A DNA stretch of 9,525 nt from Lysobacterales bacterium (GCA_015494035.1 WGBZ01000345.1:1-9525), one strand, 5' to 3'. Counted from the stretch's first letter, positions 1 through 6,532 are shown. Translations and numbers: made by a program. Notes: generated by a model from the sequence alone, not told the origin.

Positions 1-219
1 GGGCGGACTCATAAGATCCAGCGCTTTGCTCTGAACGCAGCTCAAAGCTTTTCACAAGCAGTTTCAGTCCCGGGTTTCTCAGAAAGCACTCCTTGTTGGA
101 CTGATAAGCAATGCCAACCCGTGATCCCAGAAAAAAAAACAGGTGCTTTTCTGCATCTGGATACACAGTGGATTGCTTGGCAACAACAAATAGTTTGGCA
201 CCGAGCTCCCAAACATTGA
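1..219 (+). other. open reading frame entering from the left edge, in a different frame from the Rhs gene
   Basis: Frame 1 is open from the first base to a TGA at 217-219, about 72 codons, and has no start inside the window that I would trust. I do not recognise the peptide. It crosses a run of nine A (131-139). The Rhs gene frame has a stop (TAA, 105-107) just before its first ATG, so the two frames overlap from 108 to 219. This could be the 3' end of an upstream gene. It could also be the displaced 5' part of the Rhs gene, moved out of frame by a one-base change in the A tract. Nothing else was found in the first 110 bases: no promoter or ribosome binding site stands out. Confidence 0.3.
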
Positions 220-3200
220 TCAGTAGTGAGGTCAATGAACTTGCCAGCCTCGAACTTTCACATCCATCTGGCCGCGTGACTCATTTCGTCTCCAACCCTG
301 CTAAGGAGGTGAAGAACTTTGAACTGACCGGTGGTCTGGTATCGGCCACAATCATTGGCACCTTTTATGAAGAGCCTCTTCCAACATTTTTTGGCAATTT
401 GACAAGGCAAGTGGAGACGACATACGAGCCCAGGGCTAATGGGGACTTGACTCTCATCCGGCAAAAAGCAATAAACAAGAGTTATGATTACTCCAGCTCA
501 ATCCGTAAAGATCTGGTCGCAACAGAAACCAGCACTTATCAACGTTCTGGGGAAACGCGGCAACAATCTGTAACATTTTCCTATTGGCCAACTGGGAAAA
601 TTCAAAGCAAACAGGTTAATGTTGATGAAGGAACTCAGCCTGGAGTCATGAAAACGTTGGTGAGCTCTTATATCTGGGATAATGCAGGAAACATGACTTC
701 CAGGGAAACGACAGGAACAGGTATTCAGCACCCACGGGTAACCACATGGGAGTATGACTCTCTTAAGCGATTCCTGGTAAAGAGACGGGAGAGTGGAGAA
801 TTGGTAGAAAACATTTTAAGCAGAGATGTTCTTGGCAATGTGACAAGGGTCAAGGATCAGCAAGGCATCCTCACACAAACTGTCTATGATGTTTTCGGTA
901 AAAAGTATTTCCAGATTGATGGCGGGGGGCAGTGGCAAAAAGAGACATATCTCACTAATTCCTCCCTTTGTCCTGCAGGCACAGCATATGCTGTGAAGGT
1001 GGAGTCGCCTGCTCCGGACTTGTGGAAATGCCATGATATTCGGGGGCGGGTAACCCGGGAAGTCAAGCAAGCATTTGAGCCAGGTGCACACATTTACAAG
1101 GACACTTTGTACGACACACTGGGCGGAGTATTGGCCGTCTCGCAACCAACGTTTGCCCCGCCTGACCCAAGTAATCCAGCACTATGGACCCGGTTCGTGC
1201 GTGATGAGCTCGGTCGCGAGCTTCTGAGCAGAAATGCCAATGGTGACCTCTCAAGAACCAGTTACCTCCCGAGGGAAATAAGAAAAATTAATGCAAATAA
1301 TGCTGAGACAGTAACTAAAACCAATGCACTGGGGGAAGTTGTAGAAGTAACAGATGCGGGTCAGGGAGTGGTGAGCTATACCTATTCACCCGAAGGTTTT
1401 CTCCGTCAAACGACTGATCCAGTTGGCGCTACCACCCAGAAATACTATGATGGGTTTGGGAAGCAGGTACGCTCAATTGATACGGACCTTGGCCAGTGGT
1501 CGTATTCTTTTAATTCTCTGGGAGAGCTAATCTGGCAGCGTGATGCAAATGGAAACTGTACCGTGAATGCTTACGATGCGCGAGGTCGTATTGTGACAAC
1601 GAATTATTTGACTGGTGCCAGCGAGAGCTGCGACTCTGGCACACTGGACAGCGGGGCTAGTGTCGACTATACCTATTATCTCAGCCCCGGTCAGGCCGAT
1701 TACGGGCAATTATACGAGCAACATAATGGATATTCGGGCATCCAGTATATCTATGACAACCTCGGTAGGCTTCAGAATAAAGTCACCACAATTGATAGTG
1801 GAACTGGTTTAGGCGTTTATAGCGAGACAATCTATTATGACAAGTTTTCTCGCCGCCTTGCCCATGTAGATGCGAGTGGGGAAAGTACACGTTTCGTCTA
1901 TAACGATCAAGGCTACCTGGTGTCTCAGGTCGATCAGGGGCTTCAAATCCCGCTTTATGCCATTGAGCAAATGGACGCTTTCGGGAACGTGTCAAGTAAA
2001 CTGACAGGTAATGGAATTCACATTGAGACATTGCGTGATGCTGTTGGCCGGGTTCGGTCAATCTGGGCAAAAGACCCTAACCAGCTGACAATTTATCACT
2101 GGATTTATGAATATGATCCGGTGGGGAATATGCTTTTACGGGTAAATGAACAAGAGGGCTTAGAACAGTTTAGGGAAGAGTTTACTTACGATGCATTGAA
2201 TCGACTCGTCACTGTTAAGGTAGCCTATGATGCCTCAGCCAGTACAGAACCGAGCGAACACATTAGCTATGATGCATCGGGGCGTATTGTGCAATTCACA
2301 CGATATGATGAGGCGGGTAACCCTCATGTGGCAAACTACGCCTATAACGGTTCTCACCATGTGGTTAAAAATGTCATAGTGGGTAATTCAATCAGAAATT
2401 ACATCGCTGATGCCAATGGCAGTTTAATTTCAGCAGGCCTTAAACAGGTGGATTACACCAGCTTTAATAAAACAAAAAACATTACCAATGCAGACACGCA
2501 GGTTGCCTTTGAATATGGCCCTGAAAACAAACGTATACGTCGAAATGATAACAATCAAGTCGTTACGGTTTATGTGGGCAATGTCGAATTTCACTTTGAT
2601 GGTAACGGCCAGCTGGTTAAGACCCGTCGCCAGATTGGAGGGGCTGCATTCAATACAAACCAGATAACGAACCAGACGACCATTCATTACATGCATCTCG
2701 ATCACTTGGGTAGCATTCAGGCTGTAACCAGTCAGCCCAATGGGGACACACGGCTGTTAAGATTTAGTGCGTGGGGGCAAAGGCGTGATTGGAACAGCAA
2801 TCAGCAAGCCACAAACAATCCGATTGAAGACATAAGCAGAAATGGATTTACAGGTCAGGAACATATTGACCAGCTGGGCTTGATTCATTATAACGCGAGG
2901 CTCTATGACCCGGCGTTGGGACAGTTTCTTCAAGCGGATACCATTGTCCCTGATGGACTGGCAACGCAGAGTCTGAACAGGTATTCATACGTATTCAACA
3001 ACCCGTTAAGCTATACTGACCCAACAGGGCATTCGCCACGCTCCGGCATGTGGAGTATCCTTTTTGATGGATTGGCCTTTATACAATTCATGCAAGCTCA
3101 GACAGCAGAGGAGGAAAAGGGCCCAGGTGGTCAAGTTGATCGCTCTCAAGGGATGGCGGAACAAAAAGAACAATCCCGGGATCAACAAACCCCTCTAATC

Positions 3201-3812
3201 GAAGGCGTTCATGACGGTGTTTTCCAGTCGCAAGGGGGCAATCAGCAAGGAGCCAAGGGCGGTCGATCCCAAGGCGCTGGATTTGGTGAGGAAAGCAGTA
3301 GGTGGTCTATTGATATAGGCAATGTGAGGAGGTATGAACCAAAAAATAAGCAGGAGTTCCGCATATGGGAGTCAGATAAAAATCCTAGTAACGGTTATGC
3401 CTCAGCTGATGGAGCCGCAATTAGGCAATTTTCACTTTACAATAAGGCTTATTTGCAATTGGGATCAGGAAGAGAGTTATTTGGATTTATCATCGCAAGA
3501 GTGAGCGGAGGGAGAAAAGGATATTTTTTCAGTGAAATGGTGGTAACCCCTGATCAATTTAGGATTGAGTTTATTCCAGTAGCAGCTAGAGGAAGTAGTA
3601 TAGATGCATATACCCACACCCACCCAAAGATAGGAAGGAGTCAAGAAGGGTTTTCGACGGTTGATATGAGATATTCTGATTCGGTGGGTCTTCCTTACTA
3701 TGTCAGAACGCCAGAGAAAAGGGTTTTCAAATATATTCCAGGGTCCAAGAAAACCCGGTTCAGAAAAAGAGATGACTTGTGTAGAGTCTATAAAGCACAG
3801 TGCCAGTTTTAA
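111..3812 (+). CDS. Rhs/YD-repeat polymorphic toxin with JAMM-like (DUF4329-type) C-terminal tip, probably N-terminally incomplete
   Basis: This 1233-residue protein is built of YD repeats (for example YDSLKR, YDVFGKK, YDGFGKQ, YDARGR, YDNLGR, YDALNR, YDASGR). An Rhs-associated core follows at about residues 860-974, from YMHLDHLGSIQAV through GFTGQEHIDQLGLIHYNARLYD to NPLSYTDPTGH. In this family the YD repeats form a shell that encloses the C-terminal toxin, and the variable tip begins after the DPxG signature. Here the tip has a Q/G-rich linker (about 990-1075) and then a domain (about 1095-1215) with E1122, H1169-T-H1171 and S1182-T-V-D1185, the arrangement of JAMM/JAB metallopeptidases. 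It ends in a YxxTPxxxxxKYxPG stretch as in DUF4329 tips. An isopeptidase-like activity is inferred. No signal peptide, PAAR domain or SpvB/TcdB N-terminal domain is present. Relatives are usually considerably longer, and there is no good ribosome binding site before ATG 111, so this start is weak and the true gene may begin upstream in another frame. Confidence 0.85.
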   Translation: MPTRDPRKKNRCFSASGYTVDCLATTNSLAPSSQTLISSEVNELASLELSHPSGRVTHFVSNPAKEVKNFELTGGLVSATIIGTFYEEPLPTFFGNLTRQVETTYEPRANGDLTLIRQKAINKSYDYSSSIRKDLVATETSTYQRSGETRQQSVTFSYWPTGKIQSKQVNVDEGTQPGVMKTLVSSYIWDNAGNMTSRETTGTGIQHPRVTTWEYDSLKRFLVKRRESGELVENILSRDVLGNVTRVKDQQGILTQTVYDVFGKKYFQIDGGGQWQKETYLTNSSLCPAGTAYAVKVESPAPDLWKCHDIRGRVTREVKQAFEPGAHIYKDTLYDTLGGVLAVSQPTFAPPDPSNPALWTRFVRDELGRELLSRNANGDLSRTSYLPREIRKINANNAETVTKTNALGEVVEVTDAGQGVVSYTYSPEGFLRQTTDPVGATTQKYYDGFGKQVRSIDTDLGQWSYSFNSLGELIWQRDANGNCTVNAYDARGRIVTTNYLTGASESCDSGTLDSGASVDYTYYLSPGQADYGQLYEQHNGYSGIQYIYDNLGRLQNKVTTIDSGTGLGVYSETIYYDKFSRRLAHVDASGESTRFVYNDQGYLVSQVDQGLQIPLYAIEQMDAFGNVSSKLTGNGIHIETLRDAVGRVRSIWAKDPNQLTIYHWIYEYDPVGNMLLRVNEQEGLEQFREEFTYDALNRLVTVKVAYDASASTEPSEHISYDASGRIVQFTRYDEAGNPHVANYAYNGSHHVVKNVIVGNSIRNYIADANGSLISAGLKQVDYTSFNKTKNITNADTQVAFEYGPENKRIRRNDNNQVVTVYVGNVEFHFDGNGQLVKTRRQIGGAAFNTNQITNQTTIHYMHLDHLGSIQAVTSQPNGDTRLLRFSAWGQRRDWNSNQQATNNPIEDISRNGFTGQEHIDQLGLIHYNARLYDPALGQFLQADTIVPDGLATQSLNRYSYVFNNPLSYTDPTGHSPRSGMWSILFDGLAFIQFMQAQTAEEEKGPGGQVDRSQGMAEQKEQSRDQQTPLIEGVHDGVFQSQGGNQQGAKGGRSQGAGFGEESSRWSIDIGNVRRYEPKNKQEFRIWESDKNPSNGYASADGAAIRQFSLYNKAYLQLGSGRELFGFIIARVSGGRKGYFFSEMVVTPDQFRIEFIPVAARGSSIDAYTHTHPKIGRSQEGFSTVDMRYSDSVGLPYYVRTPEKRVFKYIPGSKKTRFRKRDDLCRVYKAQCQF

Positions 3813-3826
3813 AGGAGTAGAAAAAG

Positions 3827-4603
3827 ATGATTTCAATTTATGCATTCTTATTGGTTATGGGTTTGTCCTCGCAATCGGTATCAGAGAAGGTCATAGAGTT
3901 TGAAGTTGATAATAGGCCAAGTCGCATTGTTATTATCAATCCCCCCGAGGGCTCCCTGCCGCCGCGAAGAAGTGCAAAAATAAAACTACTCGCTGATCCG
4001 GAGGCGCCAGGAAAAGTATTGGTGCCAAAGGATTTTAATGAGGCTGTTGTGCAACTGGACAAAGCGCTGCCTGCTTCATTAAAAAAAATAATACTTGCAA
4101 AAGACATTGATCAGGAAGATTTTCAGTTTCGTGACCTCCTTTTGTCAAGCGTAATTAGGTTACTGGAAACTCAGTGGGGATTTAACGATGAAAAAGTGCC
4201 ACTGGGGCGACTGTTAAAGTCGCATGGATTTTATGGTTATTATTTTAATAATACACCTGAGGACGACTCGAGTTACTTTGTTGGAGAGGCTTTATATAAG
4301 GGTGTTTATGATTTGCACCACCGTAATGAGCCAGCGATTGATTTACTTCTGCCTTTTTATGCCAGTCTGTACTGGCAAGAGTATGCAAGCCGGGGTGTTT
4401 GGCAATTTCACGCGCCCCCTGACACGTGCCAGGGGGCTACAAAGCCCGAATTGGCGGTTTTTAAGTTCAAAAACGTGTCCAATTTTTACCAAAAAACCGT
4501 GCAGGGACGTTTACTAGTGTGTAAAGACGGCTCACGGTTGGGCTATACGGTTTCCCGAGGATGGTTCCGGATCGATAGAACACAGCTGGAAGAGGATCCG
4601 TAA
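3827..4603 (+). CDS. putative immunity protein for the Rhs tip (uncharacterised)
   Basis: This 258-residue protein begins 14 bases after the Rhs stop codon. AGGAG (3813-3817) lies nine bases before ATG 3827, which fixes the start and implies translation from the same transcript as the toxin. Residues 3-16 are hydrophobic (YAFLLVMGL), like a short signal peptide or anchor, although the N-terminus lacks basic residues. There is no lipobox cysteine. Residues about 67-160 (PKDFNEAVVQLDKALP, then LLETQWGFND and LLKSHGFY) resemble, from memory, the DUF6794 family seen in short bacterial hypotheticals. Two cysteines (C201, C232) could form a disulfide if the protein is exported. The immunity role rests on position and operon structure only. 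If the protein is indeed periplasmic, the toxin or its neutralisation would be outside the cytoplasm. The product could equally be a non-immunity accessory protein. Confidence 0.75.
   Translation: MISIYAFLLVMGLSSQSVSEKVIEFEVDNRPSRIVIINPPEGSLPPRRSAKIKLLADPEAPGKVLVPKDFNEAVVQLDKALPASLKKIILAKDIDQEDFQFRDLLLSSVIRLLETQWGFNDEKVPLGRLLKSHGFYGYYFNNTPEDDSSYFVGEALYKGVYDLHHRNEPAIDLLLPFYASLYWQEYASRGVWQFHAPPDTCQGATKPELAVFKFKNVSNFYQKTVQGRLLVCKDGSRLGYTVSRGWFRIDRTQLEEDP
4414..4437. repeat. 24-bp near-perfect palindrome inside the putative immunity gene
   Basis: GCCCCCTG at the left pairs with CAGGGGGC at the right, and the central CACGTG is also self-complementary. Eleven of twelve base pairs match; only A4422/C4429 fails. 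It lies in codons 196-204 of the putative immunity gene and is markedly more GC-rich than the surrounding gene. Confidence 0.5.
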
Positions 4604-4619
4604 AACCACATTGCTCTAA

Positions 4620-5051
4620 ATGCTCAAGCCAGCAAGGTGTCCGGGGGAATTAGATCACTTCAACCGGCCACGAGCACCTGGATGAGCTGCAACTGGTGCA
4701 TATGAACGGGCGGGTGTACGATTTCAACAACGGCCGCTTTCTGAACGTCGACCCGTTTATCCACGGGACAACCCAGGGTGTTAATCCCTATTCCTACATT
4801 TTTAATAATCCCTTGTCTTTAATAATCCCTTGTCTGGAACCGACCCCACCGGCTATAACCCGGATTTGTTCCTTCAGGCGATGCTAGCCGACAGGGTCGG
4901 GCATGAATTTGCCAGGGATATCGTCAACGCGGGCAAACCGATAATTTCGGACCGGGCGGCCTTGACCACCGCACTGGTTGCGGTAACGGCTCTGCAAGTT
5001 ACGGACACCATTGCCGATCTGAATCTGGCCAATAAAACGTCAATAAGCTGA
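4620..5051 (+). pseudogene. orphan Rhs core plus C-terminal tip remnant, frameshifted
   Basis: From 4663 the sequence encodes [20 protein letters not shown], then [22 protein letters not shown] and IFNNPLS. This is the end of an Rhs core, and a distant paralog of the core in the main Rhs gene. The frame is lost at a 17-bp tandem duplication (4801-4834). With one copy removed it reads [16 protein letters not shown] and continues as a new tip of about 65 residues to TGA 5049-5051. At the 5' side a stop (TAG, 4651) precedes the core in frame. Dropping one A at 4662/4663 instead joins the core to an ATG at 4620 and yields HFTGHEHL, a better fit to the usual Rhs GFTGHEHL. The tip ([20 protein letters not shown] and onward) matches no toxin I know and is short, so it is probably truncated. 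Displaced core-plus-tip fragments downstream of an intact gene are typical of Rhs loci. No immunity gene follows it. Confidence 0.8.
4801..4834 (+). repeat. 17-bp perfect tandem duplication causing a frameshift
   Basis: TTTAATAATCCCTTGTC occurs twice head to tail (4801-4817 and 4818-4834). Seventeen is not a multiple of three, so the copy shifts the orphan Rhs core out of frame exactly within its NNPLS motif. Confidence 0.95.
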
Positions 5052-5138
5052 TTTTTGGTAACACAGTCAAAAAATGCTGGCAGGTACCAGGTCGGTGCTG
5101 TCGGGTGGCTGTTTTTGATAAATGGCCAAGCGGGAGCG

Positions 5139-5405
5139 TTAGCCTGGTGGCAAAAAAGCCGGCAAGAGCCATAGCACACCCAGCAGCAGGCAGAGGATCA
5201 GTAATAGCATAACGAAATCTGCCGCCAGCTTCATAAAAGCCGTCAGGCCTGGCCAGTGGCGCTTGGTCAGGCGCAGCAAGTGCCAACTGCCCAGCATGAC
5301 TGTGAAGAAAATGACCGCGGCCAGCAATAGCCATGGTTTGAGAAAGGCCAGGCCAAAGCCGAAGGCGATACCGGTGTGTGTCCAGGAAGCGTGTTGGCTG
5401 TTCAT
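5139..5405 (-). CDS. small two-helix membrane protein, uncharacterised
   Basis: This is an 88-residue hydrophobic protein of unknown function. ATG 5405 is chosen because GGGGAA (5411-5416) lies at a suitable distance before it. The frame stays open to an ATG at 5441, which has no ribosome binding site. Two likely transmembrane segments lie at about residues 24-44 and 60-81. They are separated by a short basic loop (RLTKRHW) that would face the cytoplasm, with both ends outside. It lies downstream of the peroxiredoxin on the same strand, but an intrinsic terminator separates them, so it is probably a separate unit. It converges with the decayed Rhs fragment, leaving 87 bases (5052-5138) in which I see no gene. 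I recognise no family. Confidence 0.6.
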   Translation of the reverse strand: MNSQHASWTHTGIAFGFGLAFLKPWLLLAAVIFFTVMLGSWHLLRLTKRHWPGLTAFMKLAADFVMLLLILCLLLGVLWLLPAFLPPG

Positions 5406-5496
5406 CGTAATTCCCCAGCAGGTGTTCTGTGTGAGTGCCAAGCATAGCGCTGGGGTTTCTCAAACCGTGAGACACAGGGGAAAAATCGGGCACAAA

Positions 5497-5536
5497 AAAG
5501 CCACGGCGCCGTTTTATAAAATAGCGCCGTGGCTTT
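5497..5536 (-). terminator. intrinsic terminator of the peroxiredoxin gene
   Basis: Perfect 13-bp arms (5497-5509 and 5524-5536, AAAGCCACGGCGC and its complement) surround a 14-base AT-rich loop. Read on the - strand, the stem runs straight into T6. It begins 22 bases after the peroxiredoxin stop. On the + strand only three T follow, so it should act chiefly for the peroxiredoxin. Confidence 0.88.
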
Positions 5537-5558
5537 GCTGGTGCCGAATCAATAAAAG

Positions 5559-6164
5559 CTACAGCTCTTCGGCGTGCTCGGCCAGGTATTCAGCCACGCC
5601 ATTGGGGTCGGCTTTCATGCCTTCCTTGCCGGCTTCCCAGTTGGCTGGGCACACTTCGCCGTGCTGTTCGTGGAAAATCAGCGCGTCAATCATGCGCAGC
5701 ATTTCATCAATGTTGCGGCCCAGCGGCAGGTCATTGACCACCTGGTGACGCACGACGTTGTCCTTGTCAATCAGGAAGGAACCGCGAAATGCCACCGCGC
5801 CATCGGGTGTTTCAACGTCGTAGGATTTGCAAATGCCGTGGGTCAAATCAGCCACCAGCGGGTAACCCACCTGGCCAATGCCACCTTTTTCCACCGGCGT
5901 GTTGCGCCAGGCGTTGTGGGTGAACTGGCTGTCGATGGAGCAACCGACCACTTCCACGCCGCGCTTTTTGAATTCGTCCAGGCGATGATCAAAAGCGATC
6001 AGCTCGGACGGGCACACGAAAGTGAAATCCAGTGGGTAGAAGAACAGCACCTTGTATTTGCCTTCGGTGGCGTTGTAGAAATTGTAGTCATCAACGATGG
6101 TGCCATCGCCAAGTACGGCGGGGGCGGTAAAATCAGGGGCCTGACGGCCAACGAGTACGCTCAT
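5559..6164 (-). CDS. typical 2-Cys peroxiredoxin (AhpC/Prx1 class)
   Basis: This 201-residue cytoplasmic thiol peroxidase reduces hydrogen peroxide and organic hydroperoxides. The peroxidatic cysteine is C51 in the Prx signature P44-x3-T48-x2-C51 (PLDFTFVCPSE), supported by R127 (AFRGSFLID). The resolving cysteine is C172 in HGEVCPANW, so this is an obligate dimer of the typical 2-Cys type. It has the GGIG motif (94-97) but no obvious C-terminal YF motif, so sensitivity to overoxidation cannot be called. Start ATG 6164 has AAGGAG (6171-6176) just upstream. The open frame runs further to 6245, but that part is translated from an inserted repeat element and is not protein-like. It closely resembles the stand-alone peroxiredoxins of Pseudomonas, annotated variously as AhpC or TsaA. 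No AhpF partner is next to it. Its leader is occupied by the inverted-repeat element described separately. Confidence 0.96.
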   Translation of the reverse strand: MSVLVGRQAPDFTAPAVLGDGTIVDDYNFYNATEGKYKVLFFYPLDFTFVCPSELIAFDHRLDEFKKRGVEVVGCSIDSQFTHNAWRNTPVEKGGIGQVGYPLVADLTHGICKSYDVETPDGAVAFRGSFLIDKDNVVRHQVVNDLPLGRNIDEMLRMIDALIFHEQHGEVCPANWEAGKEGMKADPNGVAEYLAEHAEEL

Positions 6165-6188
6165 GGTTTTCTCCTTGGTGTTGGTGTT

Positions 6189-6471
6189 TATTAACCTGGC
6201 ATCAATATAGGCGATGCTCAGCCGTGATGCGCTGTTTGCCAGCAAGGCATCAACTCGCCGCTGTAGTCATTCTACAGCAAGAGTTGATAACACAGTCTGG
6301 CGGACAGCGCATCGCGGCCTGCCTTTTTATATCAATGAGTTGGGGCTTCAAGCCTGCCCCGGCCCGGCGTTATCGCTTTTGCCAATGGAACAACCATTGG
6401 CTGCAATCGATGCCTTGTTCCGAGGCAGGCTTGAAGCCCTGAGCATCACCTATATTGATGCCAGGTTAATA
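6189..6471. mobile_element. MITE-like or cloverleaf-forming element with 32-bp terminal inverted repeats
   Basis: The ends 6189-6220 and 6440-6471 are inverted repeats with one mismatch in 32 (C6212/A6448), beginning TATTAACCTGGCATC. Inside are two more long hairpins. Arm A (6221-6242 with 6297-6318) has a 22-bp stem with three wobble-type pairs, capped by ATCAACTC/GAGTTGAT and CTGTAG-TCATT-CTACAG. Arm B (6343-6362 with 6420-6439) starts with 16 perfect pairs and is capped by GCCAATGG-AACAA-CCATTGGC. A 24-base strand (6319-6342) joins the arms. The same bases GTGTT flank both ends (6184-6188 and 6472-6476), and the direct match extends to GTGTTTATT, as expected of a target-site duplication. 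It encodes no plausible protein, so any movement would need a transposase supplied elsewhere. A structured leader RNA is the alternative reading. Confidence 0.7.
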
Positions 6472-6488
6472 GTGTTTATTCGGCCTAG

Positions 6489-6518
6489 ATTTTACTGCCG
6501 TGGCCTGAAAATGACCAA
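6489..6518 (-). promoter_or_regulatory. candidate sigma-70 promoter for the peroxiredoxin, beyond the inserted element
   Basis: On the - strand, TTGGTC (6513-6518) is a weak -35 and TAAAAT (6489-6494) a good -10, with an 18-base spacer. Transcription from here would run through the entire 283-bp element before reaching the ribosome binding site. The assignment is by eye only, and the -35 matches only three of six consensus bases. Confidence 0.3.
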
Positions 6519-6532
6519 TGCATTTTTTAGGC
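6503..6532. repeat. short imperfect inverted repeat between the esterase and peroxiredoxin genes
   Basis: GCCTGAAAATG (6503-6513) pairs with CATTTTTTAGGC (6521-6532), with one bulge and a seven-base loop. It overlaps the candidate -35 element of the peroxiredoxin. It could be an operator or a weak terminator for the esterase transcript, but no T run follows it on the - strand. Confidence 0.3.

Noticed and set aside
4696..5051. Two short overlapping frames (4696-4887 and 4830-5051) as separate genes
   Set aside because: They are two halves of one Rhs core split by the 17-bp duplication; the second would need a TTG inside that repeat as its start.
5052..5138. Terminator for the small membrane protein (CTGG-TACCTG-CCAG then T run on the - strand)
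   Set aside because: The stem is only four pairs; it is too weak to annotate although T-rich sequence follows.
5454..5466. GGTTT-CTC-AAACC hairpin upstream of the small membrane protein
   Set aside because: The stem is only five pairs and the loop three bases, with no promoter or T run to give it a role.
5574..6194. 206-codon open frame antisense to the peroxiredoxin
   Set aside because: It mirrors a well-conserved gene with all catalytic motifs on the other strand; there is no ribosome binding site or recognisable protein.
6189..6471. Integron attC site
   Set aside because: The ends do not carry the RYYYAAC/GTTRRRY core sites, and there is no cassette or neighbouring copy.
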